From positions 36,409,133 through 36,473,132 of the forward strand of contig AP025042.1 of the NCBI GenBank assembly GCA_036186865.1: a DNA stretch of 64,000 bases, written 5' to 3'. Positions 36,201 to 45,224 of this stretch are shown here, piece by piece (positions within the stretch are counted from its first letter, which is position 1; every line of letters begins with the position of its first letter). The notes under the pieces are model-generated. The model was not told the DNA's origin and made no database searches. It saw only the letters and a list, made by a program, of their open reading frames with translations. Made by a program: the position numbers and the translations under genes. Source of the DNA: Eustoma russellianum. Its lineage: Eukaryota; Streptophyta; Magnoliopsida; Gentianales; Gentianaceae.

Positions 36201-39200
36201 GTACTACTAACACCACTGATGCAGGTATGTCCTTTGGAAAGGAATCACAACCAGTTACACAAGAGTTGGTAAGATTACCCATCATGCAGGTATACTCAAG
36301 AAGGAAGGGACAGGTATTATCATCTGATTCTGATCATCTTACTAGCAATGATCCTGAACAAATGACTGTTCAAAATGAATCTAGTACTCTACATATTGCT
36401 GTAAGGAAAGGAACCCGTGAATGTGTCAAATATCACAAGTTCTTGAGTAGTAGCAAGGGATATTCTTCTATTTACCCTTTAGATACTGTAATATCTTATG
36501 ACAGGCTCAATCCGGTATTTAAAGTATTTACTGTAAATCTTGATACTCAGATTGTGCCTAACTCTATTGATGAAGCTTTAGGTCATCAGGGATGGAGGCA
36601 GGCAGTGGACGATGAGATGTCTGCACTAATCAAAAATGGTACATGGGAACTAATTCCTAGACCAAAGAATATAACTCCTGTAGGATGTAAGTGGGTTTTT
36701 TCCCTGAAATACAACTCAGATGGGACTTTGAATAGGTACAAAGCCCGACTTGTTGCAAAGGGATTCACTCAATCCTATGGGATTGACTATGTGGAGACCT
36801 TTGCACCAGTGGCTAAACTGAATACTGTTAGAATAATTTTCTCATTAGCAGTGAATCTAGATTGGAAACTAGTTCAACTTGATATCAAGAATGCTTTTCT
36901 TAATGGAGAACTAAAAGAGGAGGTTTTTATGGAAATCCCTCCTGGCTATGATTATGTTGATACTGTTGGCAAGATATGCAGGTTAAAGAAATCTATTTAT
37001 GGATTAAAACAATCCCCTAGAGCTTGGTTTAGTAAGTTTACTAAGGTTCTTCTTTGTTATGGATTTAAACAAGCACACAGTGATCACACCTTGTTTGTTT
37101 ATATTTCGGATAACAAGTCTGTTGTTATCCTTATTGTGTATGTTGATGATATAATTTTAACTGGAACATAGGATTGAGTGAATCCCTTTGCACCAGTGGC
37201 TAAACTGAATACTGTTAGAATAATTTTCTCATTAGCAGTGAATCTAGATTGGAAACTAGTTCAACTTGATATCAAGAATGCTTTTCTTAATGGAGAACTA
37301 AAAGAGGAGGTTTTTATGGAAATCCCTCCTAGCTATGATTCTGTTGATACTGTTGGCAAGATATGCAGGTTAAAGAAATCTATTTATGGATTAAAGCAAT
37401 CCCCTAGAGCTTGGTTTAGTAAGTTTACTAAGGTTCTTCTTTGTTATGGATTTAAACAAGCACACAGTGATCACACCTTGTTTGTTTATATTTCGGATAA
37501 CAAGTCTGTTGTTATCCTTATTGTGTATGTTGATGATATAATTTTAACTGGAAACTGTCATGCGGGTATTGAAAAAGCAAAAAATTATCTTGCTACTAAG
37601 TTTGAGGTTAAGGATCTTGGATCCTTGAGATATTTCCTAGGTATGAAGGTCGGAAGAAACAAACAGGGGATGACCATTTCCCAACGTAAGTATATACTTG
37701 ATCTTTTGCAAGAAACTGGAATGATAGGATGTAAACCTATTTCTACACCAATGGAACCGAAAGGTATGACTAAAACTCAAAACAGTGAACTACTCTCGGA
37801 TGTTCAATCATATCAAAAGTTAGTTGATAAATTAATTTATTTATCTCATACCAGGCCTGATATATGTTACTCAGTTAGTTATGTTAGCCAGTTCATGCAC
37901 TCACCCACTCAATTACATTTGCAGGCTGTTATGAGAATATTAAGGTATCTTAAGGGAGCTCCTGGTCAGGGATTATTTTTTGGTAAAAATGATTGTAGAG
38001 ATATAAAGGTTTTCACTGATGCTGACTGGGGAGGATCAAAGGGAGATATGAGGTCTACCTCTGGGTACTGCACCTTTCTTTGGGGTAATTTAGTTACCTG
38101 GAGAAGTAAAAAGCAAACGGTTGTTGCCCGTAGCAGTGCAGAAGCTGAATTAAGAGCGCTTGCTCTGAGAAGTAAAAAGCTGAATTAAGAGCACCTTTCT
38201 TTGGGGTAATTTAGTTACCTGGAGAAGTAAAAAGCAAACGGTTGTTGCCCGTAGCAGTGCAGAAGCTGAATTAAGAGCGCTTGCTCTGGGATTTTGCGAA
38301 GGACTATGGATCAAGAGGGTCTTAAGTGATTTAAATCAGTTAGATACCAACCTACAGATCAAAGCCTATTGTGATAATATCTCTGCCATTCACATGGCAG
38401 AAAATCCAGTTCATCATGATAAAACCAAACATGTGGAAATTGACAGACACTTCATTAGAGAAAGATTAGAGGATCAGACGTTAAAACTGGAGCATGTTTC
38501 CTCAGTTAATCAAGTTGCTGATGTCCTTACGAAACCTGTTGTCCCAGGATTGTTTCATAAGTTATTATCCAAGCTTGGATGCTCTAATATATATACCAAG
38601 CTTGAGGGGGAGTGTTGAAATACTTGTAGCCGTTAGAAATATCATCACCTAGATGAAAGTGTAAATATTACCGTTAGGTCTTGAGTTTCTCTCTCTATTA
38701 TATCTTGTTGTATATATACTCTTTAGAGCGTGAATAATGAAATAATGAAGATTTTTCTTCTCCACTGGTTTACTGTTCAAACTTCTATGAAGTGAATTGT
38801 TCTTTAGATAAATCTTCTATACACTTCACCATTTCTACACTTTTCCAGTGCTTCTCGTATTTCAGATGATGAAGACTCGAGTTTGACGTGGAAATCCTGA
38901 TACGTTGTTTAAATATTCCGTCTGTGGAGATTTACGTGAACTTTTGTGATGTTCCCACAATAAATCCGTCAAAAGTGGACAGTACTTGTTGCGAAGTTTC
39001 ACAAAATTATTACGTTGACAGTGTTGGAACATTTGAGAGTAACGTAAGATGGTGTAACTCGTCACAGACGCTGATGGAAATTCTAATAGATGGAAAAAAC
39101 GACCACGACGTCGATGTTGACGACGACTATAACAAAGACGATGATGAGGAAGGGGACGATGAAGAAGAGTGTCTAGAGGACCTTAAAAAGGAGAAAGACG

Positions 39201-42200
39201 AACCAGAAGAGTATGAGACAACAATACCTCATCTAGACGCGAACGTTCTATTTCTTGAAGATTGTGGCCGGCGAGAAGACACTGTAATTCATGGACGAGG
39301 TGGGATTAGAGAACGGCTATGGAAGAAGAATAGATCAGATAAATTAAAGTTGAAGATGCTGTTAAAACCAAAGATAGGTTGAAACTTGCCCTGTAATTAT
39401 AGTTCGAGAAGCAAAACCTGTTCTACAAAGTGGTATCTAGTTCATCTGAATTTTGGTACGTTAGGTGTGCAAAATGGAAAACAAATAATTGTCAATGACG
39501 TTTTCGAGCAAGTTTGAGACAAACGTATAATTACTGAAAGATTGACATATTCCACGATCGTCATAGCTGTACGAATGCAAACGTCATAGCAGATTATGAA
39601 AACGTCGATTCAAATATGGTTGGGAGAGTAATTAGATAACACATTAGTGAGAATATGAACTACGAAACACAAGATGTTTGAGAAACTGCAAAGGAGAGCT
39701 TAAATGTGGATATCAACTACAAGAAAGCATTGAGGAGAAAAAAGGCAGCAATGACAATAGTGTATGGTGATTGGCTAAATTTTTTCTATGGGTTACCTCA
39801 TTATATGGTTGCACTTGGAAGCATCAAACAAAAAAACCATTGTCCCATGTAGGCACAATCCAAAATTGAGTACTATTTATATGAAGGTGCTAAGTGTAAT
39901 TTCCTATGCATTCAAACCGTCGATTTTTAGGTTTCAACATTGCCATCCGATGATATCAGTTGACGGTACAATTTTATGTAGCAGATATGGCAAAAAAAAG
40001 TTGATTGTTGTTGTTGTTGACGCAGTTCACCATATATTCCGCTTGCTTATGCTATTGGTTGATGAGGAGATTAAACAAAATTGGGGATGTTTGCTTAGAA
40101 GCATGCGTTAGTATGTGATCGGCGAATTACAAAAAAAAAGTATGTGATCGGCGACATAAAAGATATATGTTGTATTTTGGACCGATCCACTGGCCTTCAA
40201 ACAGTGATTGGATCATATCTTATATGGCAACCACCTTATGCGCATCATAGTTATTGTCTCCATACATAAAGTCGAATTTTTTACGTAAGTTCTTACAAAA
40301 CAAATTTATACATTTTATAGATAGTGTGTGATCCTATTGTTAAATTCACGTGCAATCAATATTTACAAATAAATTTTCCGATAAGGCGTTAGCAACTATT
40401 TATGTTATGCTACATCAAAACACAAAGTGCACAAGTTCACGGGTGTATAAAGAAGTTGAAGGTTGATGAAAATTCTGCTTGATTCATGAACACTGTCCCA
40501 CGACTGTGGCAGGAGATATTATATAATGACAACCAATTATTTGAAATCGTGGAATAGTATACTCAAAGGGGTTCGGTATTTACCGGTGACTGCTCATGTT
40601 CAAGCAGTTTTCAAAAGAGCGGTGAAGATGTTTGAACGCCAATAGACGCTTGCTCATATAAGTGCCTGGGACTGATGGCCAAATCAAAGTGAGCAGCGAT
40701 TTATTCAACGAGAGCAATGCCAGAAAATACAGGCTTGGGCTTACAACATACGAGCAGGTATGTATGACGTTATGACTCGATTGAGGCCATATGCTGGTGG
40801 TAGTGCCTATATTGTCAATCTGCTAGAAAAACTTGCACTTGTGGTAAATTCCATCTTTACCATATGCGCCTTGTTCACACGCTATGTAAGTATGTGAGAA
40901 TATGCACATTCTGATAGCATAGTTGGTCGCTCCTTTCTACTCATGTCAAGCAATGTTGGGTCCCTTGATGTTGTGTTTCATTCGTTGCAACACTGCATAT
41001 TGGCCTCCACCGCTTTCTAGCTTGAAGCTAACCCAATTCGTAGAAAACGTGCACGCAATGGGCATAAATCAACTTGGATTTACGGTGAAATGGACCGAAG
41101 CTATATGGTGTATTGCCACCAAGAAGGTCACAATTGTAACAGCTGTTCTAGTACAACATATCTTTGGAATTATCATTAGTGTTTTATGTTTCTATGTAAT
41201 GTTTATTTTGTTGTTTGTCTTTTGTACCAACTTTTAGAGTTTTCTCCGGTTGGTGGTTGAGCATGTTTTCAATGATGCATGATGCTTGATCCTCAGCAAA
41301 TAAATGAGTTTAATCATTGTACGTTTCAGCATTTCAGCAAAACATATTAAGTTAATATCACATCATTCATATGCCAATGCAAACAAGATGACAATAAGGC
41401 ATATAATAACTTCATGACTAAACTATGACCAAAGCAAAAAATATTAGCATACCTTTCTTGATTTTTTATTCTTATAATTTTTTCCATGATAGGGTCAACA
41501 TCTGACATAATCTCTTGTTCTTCTGAGATAAAGAGATCCAAATCGTCTTTGTGAAACCTACAGTAGCATGGTCATCTGACTTGTCAGGTTGGTTTTTTAT
41601 ATTTTTCCATTCTTCATTATTGGACAGATTTGGATGCTTTCCACCTCAAGCAGTTACATCCTTGCCACTCATATAGCATCATCCTTCTAGAAGCATGTTC
41701 ACATTCGGCTGATTGATTTCAACAACTATTATTGGTTGCGTTAGCCCAACTTGGAATACACTATCTACATACAACATTTCCACCATTATCCCAACCAACA
41801 TTAGACTGACTCCCTACCTTGCCTACTTACAACATGTCTATCATCCATGTCGTTATCCTTGTTGCCTCCCGATTATACTTCAGCCGACTGATTCCACCAT
41901 TGTTCCAACCAACATTGGACTGGTCAGGGTTAATGTTATGGTTAGGACCAGGGTTAGGGTTATGGTTTATTTATAAAATATAATGAGCAATATAAGAAAT
42001 TTGTCATCAATATTCATTGCACGCTCATAGGATACTTGTTACACATTAATTGACATTTACAAATTAAAAACATGCAACCATAAATTATTTGGTTGGGCTT
42101 TTAACAAGTTTCATAATTTATTCGATAATACGTAACGGTTTTGGAACTCCAGCAGCAATGCATTTCTGTTTTGAACTCGTGCCGATTTGATTTTTTTGGA

Positions 42201-44146
42201 ATAGCGTGTACGGTGAACATTATTGGTTGTGAAAGACATGCAAGTGCTTTCTTCAGATCTTCATCATTGTATATCGTAAAGTCAAATCAAATTCTCCGTG
42301 TTTATTGGGACTCAAACGCGGCCATCTACATAAATTCAAGATCATCTTATGTTTATCTTTGCTGATGGCTACCAACGCATGTCTGGTGAATTCTTTCAAC
42401 TTAGTATTAGTTGAAACATTCAAAACAATCGTATTAGATTTAATTCCTTTTGAAACATGCAATACAAGTGAACCGTGATTTGCTGAGCATAAGACATGGT
42501 TCAAGCCTAATGAATCAATGGGAATTCAAATGGTAGGGTAGAGTGAATTCTTGTATGAAATTGCTTAGCTTTCATTGGATTTTATAGAGTCGTGAAATAT
42601 TTTTACGGTTTTGACAAAATCATGGTGTAGCAATTGATATTATGTGAAAATCGAAGTGTGAAGAACCGTGGGTTTTGACAGAAACGTGGTGTGCCAAAAG
42701 TCAAATTAGCACACCATGGTTTTGACAAAACCGTCATTTATAGATTTGAGTTTTCTTCAAAAAATGTGATAAAAATGAATTTTCTTATTAAAACTAATAT
42801 ATATTTTTTTTGCATTTTCTCAGTATATATATCTAAATATTTTCGCTCGATTCTTGGACCAGTAGACTTGATTAGGAGGATTTTTTACCCTTACGTCTCA
42901 CCAAAGTAAAGACTATCCAGTTATCTGTTTCAGTTTCATTTGTTGTAAATGTTATTTGCAAAATACTAATAGAAAGATACACTTTCAATGTTCATACATT
43001 GAACGCTGGGTGAACAATATCTATGATCCTCCTGAAATGGTAGAGGATTTCCCCTTTCCCCCCAAGAAATTAGCTTCTCTATAAAGGAAGTGGAAGGAGG
43101 TCAAATGTAGCTTCACTTGAGAAACTGATGAACTTGGTCCCAACTTTATTTTCAGAAGACATACCATTAACTTCTTGTGTCCCATATTTATATATACTTC
43201 AAAAGCATAGTCATTTCGTGCTTGACAGGGATTGGATATGGAAATAAACAAGCGGCGCAGAAATGACATTGAAGCAGAAGATGTGCTGGAATGTCGACTT
43301 CCAAGTCCTCTCTCTGTTCTTGAGAACTCCTTTTTCTCAGAAAGTTGCAATTCTTCGGATACAGTGGACAGTTTCAGTGCAGGAGGTTAGATCAAAGATC
43401 TCAAGTTTATTTTTTCCCCTGTATTACTTTCCCCTTGGATATGTTGGCAAAAAGGAAATGTATTGAAGGAATAATGACCAGCCTGAAATTCTTAAAAAAA
43501 ATCTGTAGGCATGAAACAAAGATCATCAGTACAAGCTCAAGAAGTTCTTGGGGCCAGTTCTTTTGAAGCAGACACAGAGCTCTCTGACTCAGCTTCTTCA
43601 ATTTCTGCTCGACATTTTACAGGAAATAAAGGGTTCACCTCATCACTTAGTGATCCTCAGGTATCAGCAGACTGGGAATTGGAATATGTAAAGGAAATCC
43701 TGAATGAAATAGACGTCATGTTTATGGATTTTACAATAGGCAGGACACATAAGATCATAAACCCTCACCTTTTTGATGAGTTAAAAAGTCAAAATAGTGT
43801 TGCAGCAAAGAATTTATCCTCACCAAGATGCAGATTACTGTTTGATTGTGTAGCAGAATGCATAGATAATAAATGTCGGCGTTATGCTTTTGGCGATTGT
43901 AAAGAATGGATGGAAGGTCTGCATATGGTGACAAGAAAAGAGAAGTTAGCAAAAGATATTCACAAAGAAATTTCAGGGTGGAGCAACATGGGAGACTGTA
44001 TGGTTGATGAACTTGTGGACAAGGATCTTAGCAGTAAGCATGGAAGATGGCTTGAGTTTAAGATTGAAACATCTGAATTGGGACTGCAGATTGAGAATCG
44101 GATACTTAATGTGTTATTAGATGAAGTGATAGCTGATATACTATAA
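29842..44146 (+). CDS. TON1-recruiting-motif (TRM6/7/8-like) protein with DUF3741-type motif and DUF4378
   Basis: Five coding exons, 29842-29950, 30043-30101, 30274-32013, 43229-43385, 43509-44146, join in frame to 900 aa. N-terminus has GGGWLHLFDWNAKSRKKLF (residues 11-29). Residues 86-102 read VPKAPNVVARLMGLDSL, the hallmark of the TRM/LONGIFOLIA group. A long Ser/Lys/Asn-rich disordered centre follows. LECRLPSPLSVLENSFFSES comes before the C-terminal DUF4378 (about 744-897), with DWELEYVKEIL, CVAECIDNKC and GRWLEFKIE. The final helix IENRILNVLLDEVIADIL resembles the acidic C-terminal motif linked to TON1 binding. TRM proteins bind microtubules or recruit TON1/PP2A, guiding division plane and cell shape. 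The intron 32014-43228 (11,215 bp) holds a MULE with a nested copia. Phase 0 is kept across it, and I see no damage to the exons. Confidence 0.94.
30160..30201. repeat. (AT)n microsatellite in TRM intron
   Basis: About 20 AT units between the second and third coding exons. Confidence 0.95.
32700..32926 (+). repeat. 5' LTR of copia element
   Basis: Begins TGTTGAAATACTTG and ends ATTTCTACA; contains a TATATATA promoter-like stretch near 32799. Confidence 0.97.
32927..32938 (+). other. Primer-binding site
   Basis: TGGTATCAGAGC complements the 3' end of plant initiator methionine tRNA and abuts the LTR. Confidence 0.93.
33548..37171 (+). CDS. Copia gag-pol frame, ends early in reverse transcriptase
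   Basis: 1,207 codons. Gag (from MAEQGSEVTSAQ) with UBN2-type LSWSRAVELF region; zinc knuckle CRYCQRDGHVIEEC (about residues 275-288); protease DSGATNH near 397; GAG-pre-integrase LLWHRRLGHPNF; integrase catalytic Asp in HSDIWGPS (about 612), Asp in RSDNGSEY (about 676) and Glu in GIAERKH (about 712); then reverse transcriptase from WELIPRPKN through the first YVDD. It ends at a TAG made by an 18-base inverted insert. The next frame is in the same phase, so this stop is the only break at this point. Confidence 0.92.
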   Translation: MAEQGSEVTSAQVSDKSSFGSAHASSILDSIPVAITNQKLHGNNYLSWSRAVELFITGRGKKECLSEKMIVPSETDDKYSVWEAENSMIMSWLLGSMSPDISYTFLLYPTAAAIWTAAREMFSQKDNISELYELEMQLRDVKQGDLTVSKYFSNLFQLWQQVDSLEIYKWGCSADGLLYKKIKEEKRIFGFLSGLHKDLDTVRGRILSTKPLPSINAVFSEVRQEESRLKVMMGTTVVTATESSALLTQRSGTQETSLMAKKSGSKSGKFTKKYCRYCQRDGHVIEECYRRPGSTVKPPPGFIRYNNARPGGFGNRSESSGSWRTDADSWKAHKTTTEESGPSAEVSPFTPAQLDAMLKILESQRGHASSEANRGSDQIRVTMASAGMGGKSHLWIIDSGATNHMTFNKSLLSDFKLFICPRKVRVANGDSISILGYGNVKISEILNLNHVLYVPHLDCNLVFVKQLIADNKCWTVFSPTQCFFLSSTSSCFQGKAGKERITRMIGSASHQDVLYVLEPTRSDCSKGYSSVYSGSDKSNVSRIDKSRVDLILLWHRRLGHPNFLYLKKLKPDLFSDISFDCLKCETCLYGRQSRAQYPPKAYGESRPFNLIHSDIWGPSRVLNVNGSRWFVIFVDDHTRVTWIYLMEHKSDLLQVFKTFISLIQNQFNTNIKNLRSDNGSEYMDKEMKALLSEKGIHHQTSNVYTPQQNGIAERKHRHILSVARSLMFSMEVPKYLWGEAVLTATYFINRMPSRVLGFVSPRQKLLYAFPYCLLLSELPLKIFGCVAYVYLQPHCRGKLDRRSVKCVFLGYSGHQKGYKCFCPNTRKMYTTLDVTFDENTPYFSSSVHSTVNSGQEQYWSIIDVSPIKDNFVAGTEELTAENENGTTNTTDAGMSFGKESQPVTQELVRLPIMQVYSRRKGQVLSSDSDHLTSNDPEQMTVQNESSTLHIAVRKGTRECVKYHKFLSSSKGYSSIYPLDTVISYDRLNPVFKVFTVNLDTQIVPNSIDEALGHQGWRQAVDDEMSALIKNGTWELIPRPKNITPVGCKWVFSLKYNSDGTLNRYKARLVAKGFTQSYGIDYVETFAPVAKLNTVRIIFSLAVNLDWKLVQLDIKNAFLNGELKEEVFMEIPPGYDYVDTVGKICRLKKSIYGLKQSPRAWFSKFTKVLLCYGFKQAHSDHTLFVYISDNKSVVILIVYVDDIILTGT
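37178..38618 (+). pseudogene. Rest of copia pol: duplicated RT segment, RNase H, broken
   Basis: Opens with a second copy of 369 bp of reverse transcriptase (37185-37553), including YVDD again, then normal downstream RT (KNYLATKFEVKDLGSLRYFL) and RNase H (FTDADWGGSKGDMRSTSGYC). A 121-bp duplication at 38168-38288 shifts the frame, after which RNase H ends at HHDKTKHVEIDRHFI and LADVLTK-like VADVLTKPV. The element cannot make an intact polyprotein. Confidence 0.93.
38602..38612 (+). other. Polypurine tract
   Basis: TTGAGGGGGAG immediately precedes the 3' LTR and would prime plus-strand synthesis. Confidence 0.9.
38613..38839 (+). repeat. 3' LTR of copia element
   Basis: Same length as the 5' LTR with three transitions between them. 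Confidence 0.97.
41347..42504 (-). pseudogene. Reverse-strand transposase-N-terminus-like fragment within the MULE
   Basis: Minus strand reads MNHVLCSANHGSLVLHVSKG at 42504, continuing to GEFDLT, then in another frame IYNDEDLKKALACLS near 42230-42280, the PB1-like region found at the start of many MULE transposases. Further left, DLFISEEQEIMSDVDPIMEK and KIIRIKNQER end at a GT donor near 41453. It opposes the main transposase and could be a second MULE gene or part of another nested element. Confidence 0.5.
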
Positions 44147-44581
44147 CTCCAAGAGCACAACCCCTCTGCTTTACTTTACATCCTTTATAAGTGAGTCGTC
44201 TATTTGTTTTCCATATAACTAGGAAATCTTTTGTTCAAATTTTTTTTTGGTGGCAGGAGCAAAGAACTCAAAAGAACCTGTTTCTTAGGTTTCTCATTTC
44301 GCTTTCCGCCGTGTCCTGTCATCTTAAATGTCACTCATCTTTGGTTTCCAATGGTGGCTTAGTTATGGCTGAGATCTTGATGCTGGTGATGATGAGACTC
44401 GATTTTCGGCCTTATAGATCATTCCTAAAAGCCATTTTTTCTTCTAGAAAATCGACCTGTAAGAGTTTCCTTTCAAGTCATGTAGCTGGATTGCCTTCGT
44501 GTACACCTTGTAACCATTACTTTATAGACTGTTGTAAACTATCTTCTTGTTTAAATTTTAAATGGGATACTCTACTAGCTG
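44147..44581 (+). other. 3' UTR and flank of the TRM gene
   Basis: Convergent with MYB; no second gene seen. The open plus-strand frame here has no recognisable domain. Confidence 0.5.
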
Positions 44582-44589
44582 CTTAGAAG

Positions 44590-44888
44590 TAGGGGTGTTA
44601 ACGAACCGAGCCGAACCAAATACTAGGTTTTCGAATTCAGATTCGTTTAACTAAACAAAACTGTTTGGCTCGATTCGTTTAGCTGAACGAACTTTAAAAT
44701 TTGTTTGAGTTTGGCTCGATAACCTTATAACTGTTTAAACGAGTCAAACAGTTCGCGAACAGTTCGGCTTGTTTAACTAAACGAACCTGAATACCTGTTC
44801 GAATTCGGCTCGTTAACAAATAATTACCGAATGAATACGAACCGAACTCGAACAGTTTACGAACTGTTCGATTCGTTCAACAGCCCTA
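44590..44888. mobile_element. hAT-type MITE, family H (copy 2), complete
   Basis: 299 bp; ends TAGGGGTGTTAACGAACC and inverse TAGGGCTGTTGAACGAATC; perfect 8-bp duplication CTTAGAAG (44582-44589; 44889-44896). Sits in the 1-kb gap between convergent TRM and MYB. Confidence 0.93.
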
Positions 44889-45206
44889 CTTAGAAGACGG
44901 TAAATGCCTAATTATTATTTGTATTCTGCGTTGCATTAATGAATATAACTGCTGGTTTATTTTATTATACCAACATATTGATTTACCTCACCACCTCTTA
45001 TTTTAGTAGCTTAATGGGACACAAACTCTACTTCACTAACTGTTCGATTCGTTCAACAACCCTAGACGGTAAATGCCTAATTATTATTTGTACTCTGCGT
45101 TGCGTTAATGAATATAACTGTTGGTTTATTTTTTTATACCAACATATTGATTTACCTCACCACCTCTTATTTTAGTAGCTTAATGGGACACAAACTCTAC
45201 TTCACT
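44862..45206. repeat. Tandem duplication (176 + 169 bp) next to the MYB stop codon
   Basis: 44862-45037 and 45038-45206 match closely, including the right tip of the MITE; copy two lacks seven bases (CTTAGAA) after the MITE tip. It ends 19 bases before the MYB stop at 45225, so it is probably within the MYB 3' UTR. Confidence 0.9.
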
Positions 45207-45224
45207 TCTGAATCTTTGACTGTA

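Larger units (their letters stand above)
32700..38839 (+). mobile_element. Full-length Ty1/copia LTR retrotransposon
   Basis: 227-bp LTRs (32700-32926; 38613-38839), each TG...CA, differ at three positions, all transitions. Target duplication CTTTT at 32695-32699 and 38840-38844. Primer-binding site TGGTATCAGAGC (initiator Met-tRNA type) follows the 5' LTR, and a purine tract TTGAGGGGGAG precedes the 3' LTR. Domain order gag, protease, integrase, reverse transcriptase, RNase H identifies copia. Two internal duplications break pol (see findings). Confidence 0.98.
32536..41240 (+). pseudogene. Broken mudrA-like transposase, split by the copia element
   Basis: The N-terminal part lies left of the copia (32536-32699) and the frame resumes directly after it (38840 on), so the copia landed in coding sequence. 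The acidic N-terminal segment is at 39090-39230. Further on are VYGDW, FKPSI, then ISVDGTILCSRYGKKK around the first catalytic Asp of the MULE DDE core, and near 41110 a CHQEGHNCNSC zinc-knuckle remnant. Many stops and shifts show it is dead, so it needed or now needs transposase from elsewhere. Confidence 0.8.
32221..42824. mobile_element. Degenerate mudrA-type MULE in the TRM intron, with nested copia
   Basis: Termini ACTGAGAAAA (32221) and inverse TTTTCTCAGT (to 42824) begin diverged inverted repeats of 180 bp or more; shared block CGGTTTTGTCAAAACC and AATTTGACTTTTG. About 10.6 kb, of which 6.14 kb is the later copia. Inside are a decayed transposase reading plus and a second, transposase-N-terminus-like fragment reading minus. 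No clean 9-bp target duplication, but about 48 bp of flank recur in direct orientation on both sides (32157-32206 and 42824-42873). Confidence 0.8.

Noticed and set aside
41930..41965. Telomere-like GGGTTAGGGTT word
   Set aside because: Only one to two units inside degenerate GGTTA-rich DNA of the MULE; not an interstitial telomere.
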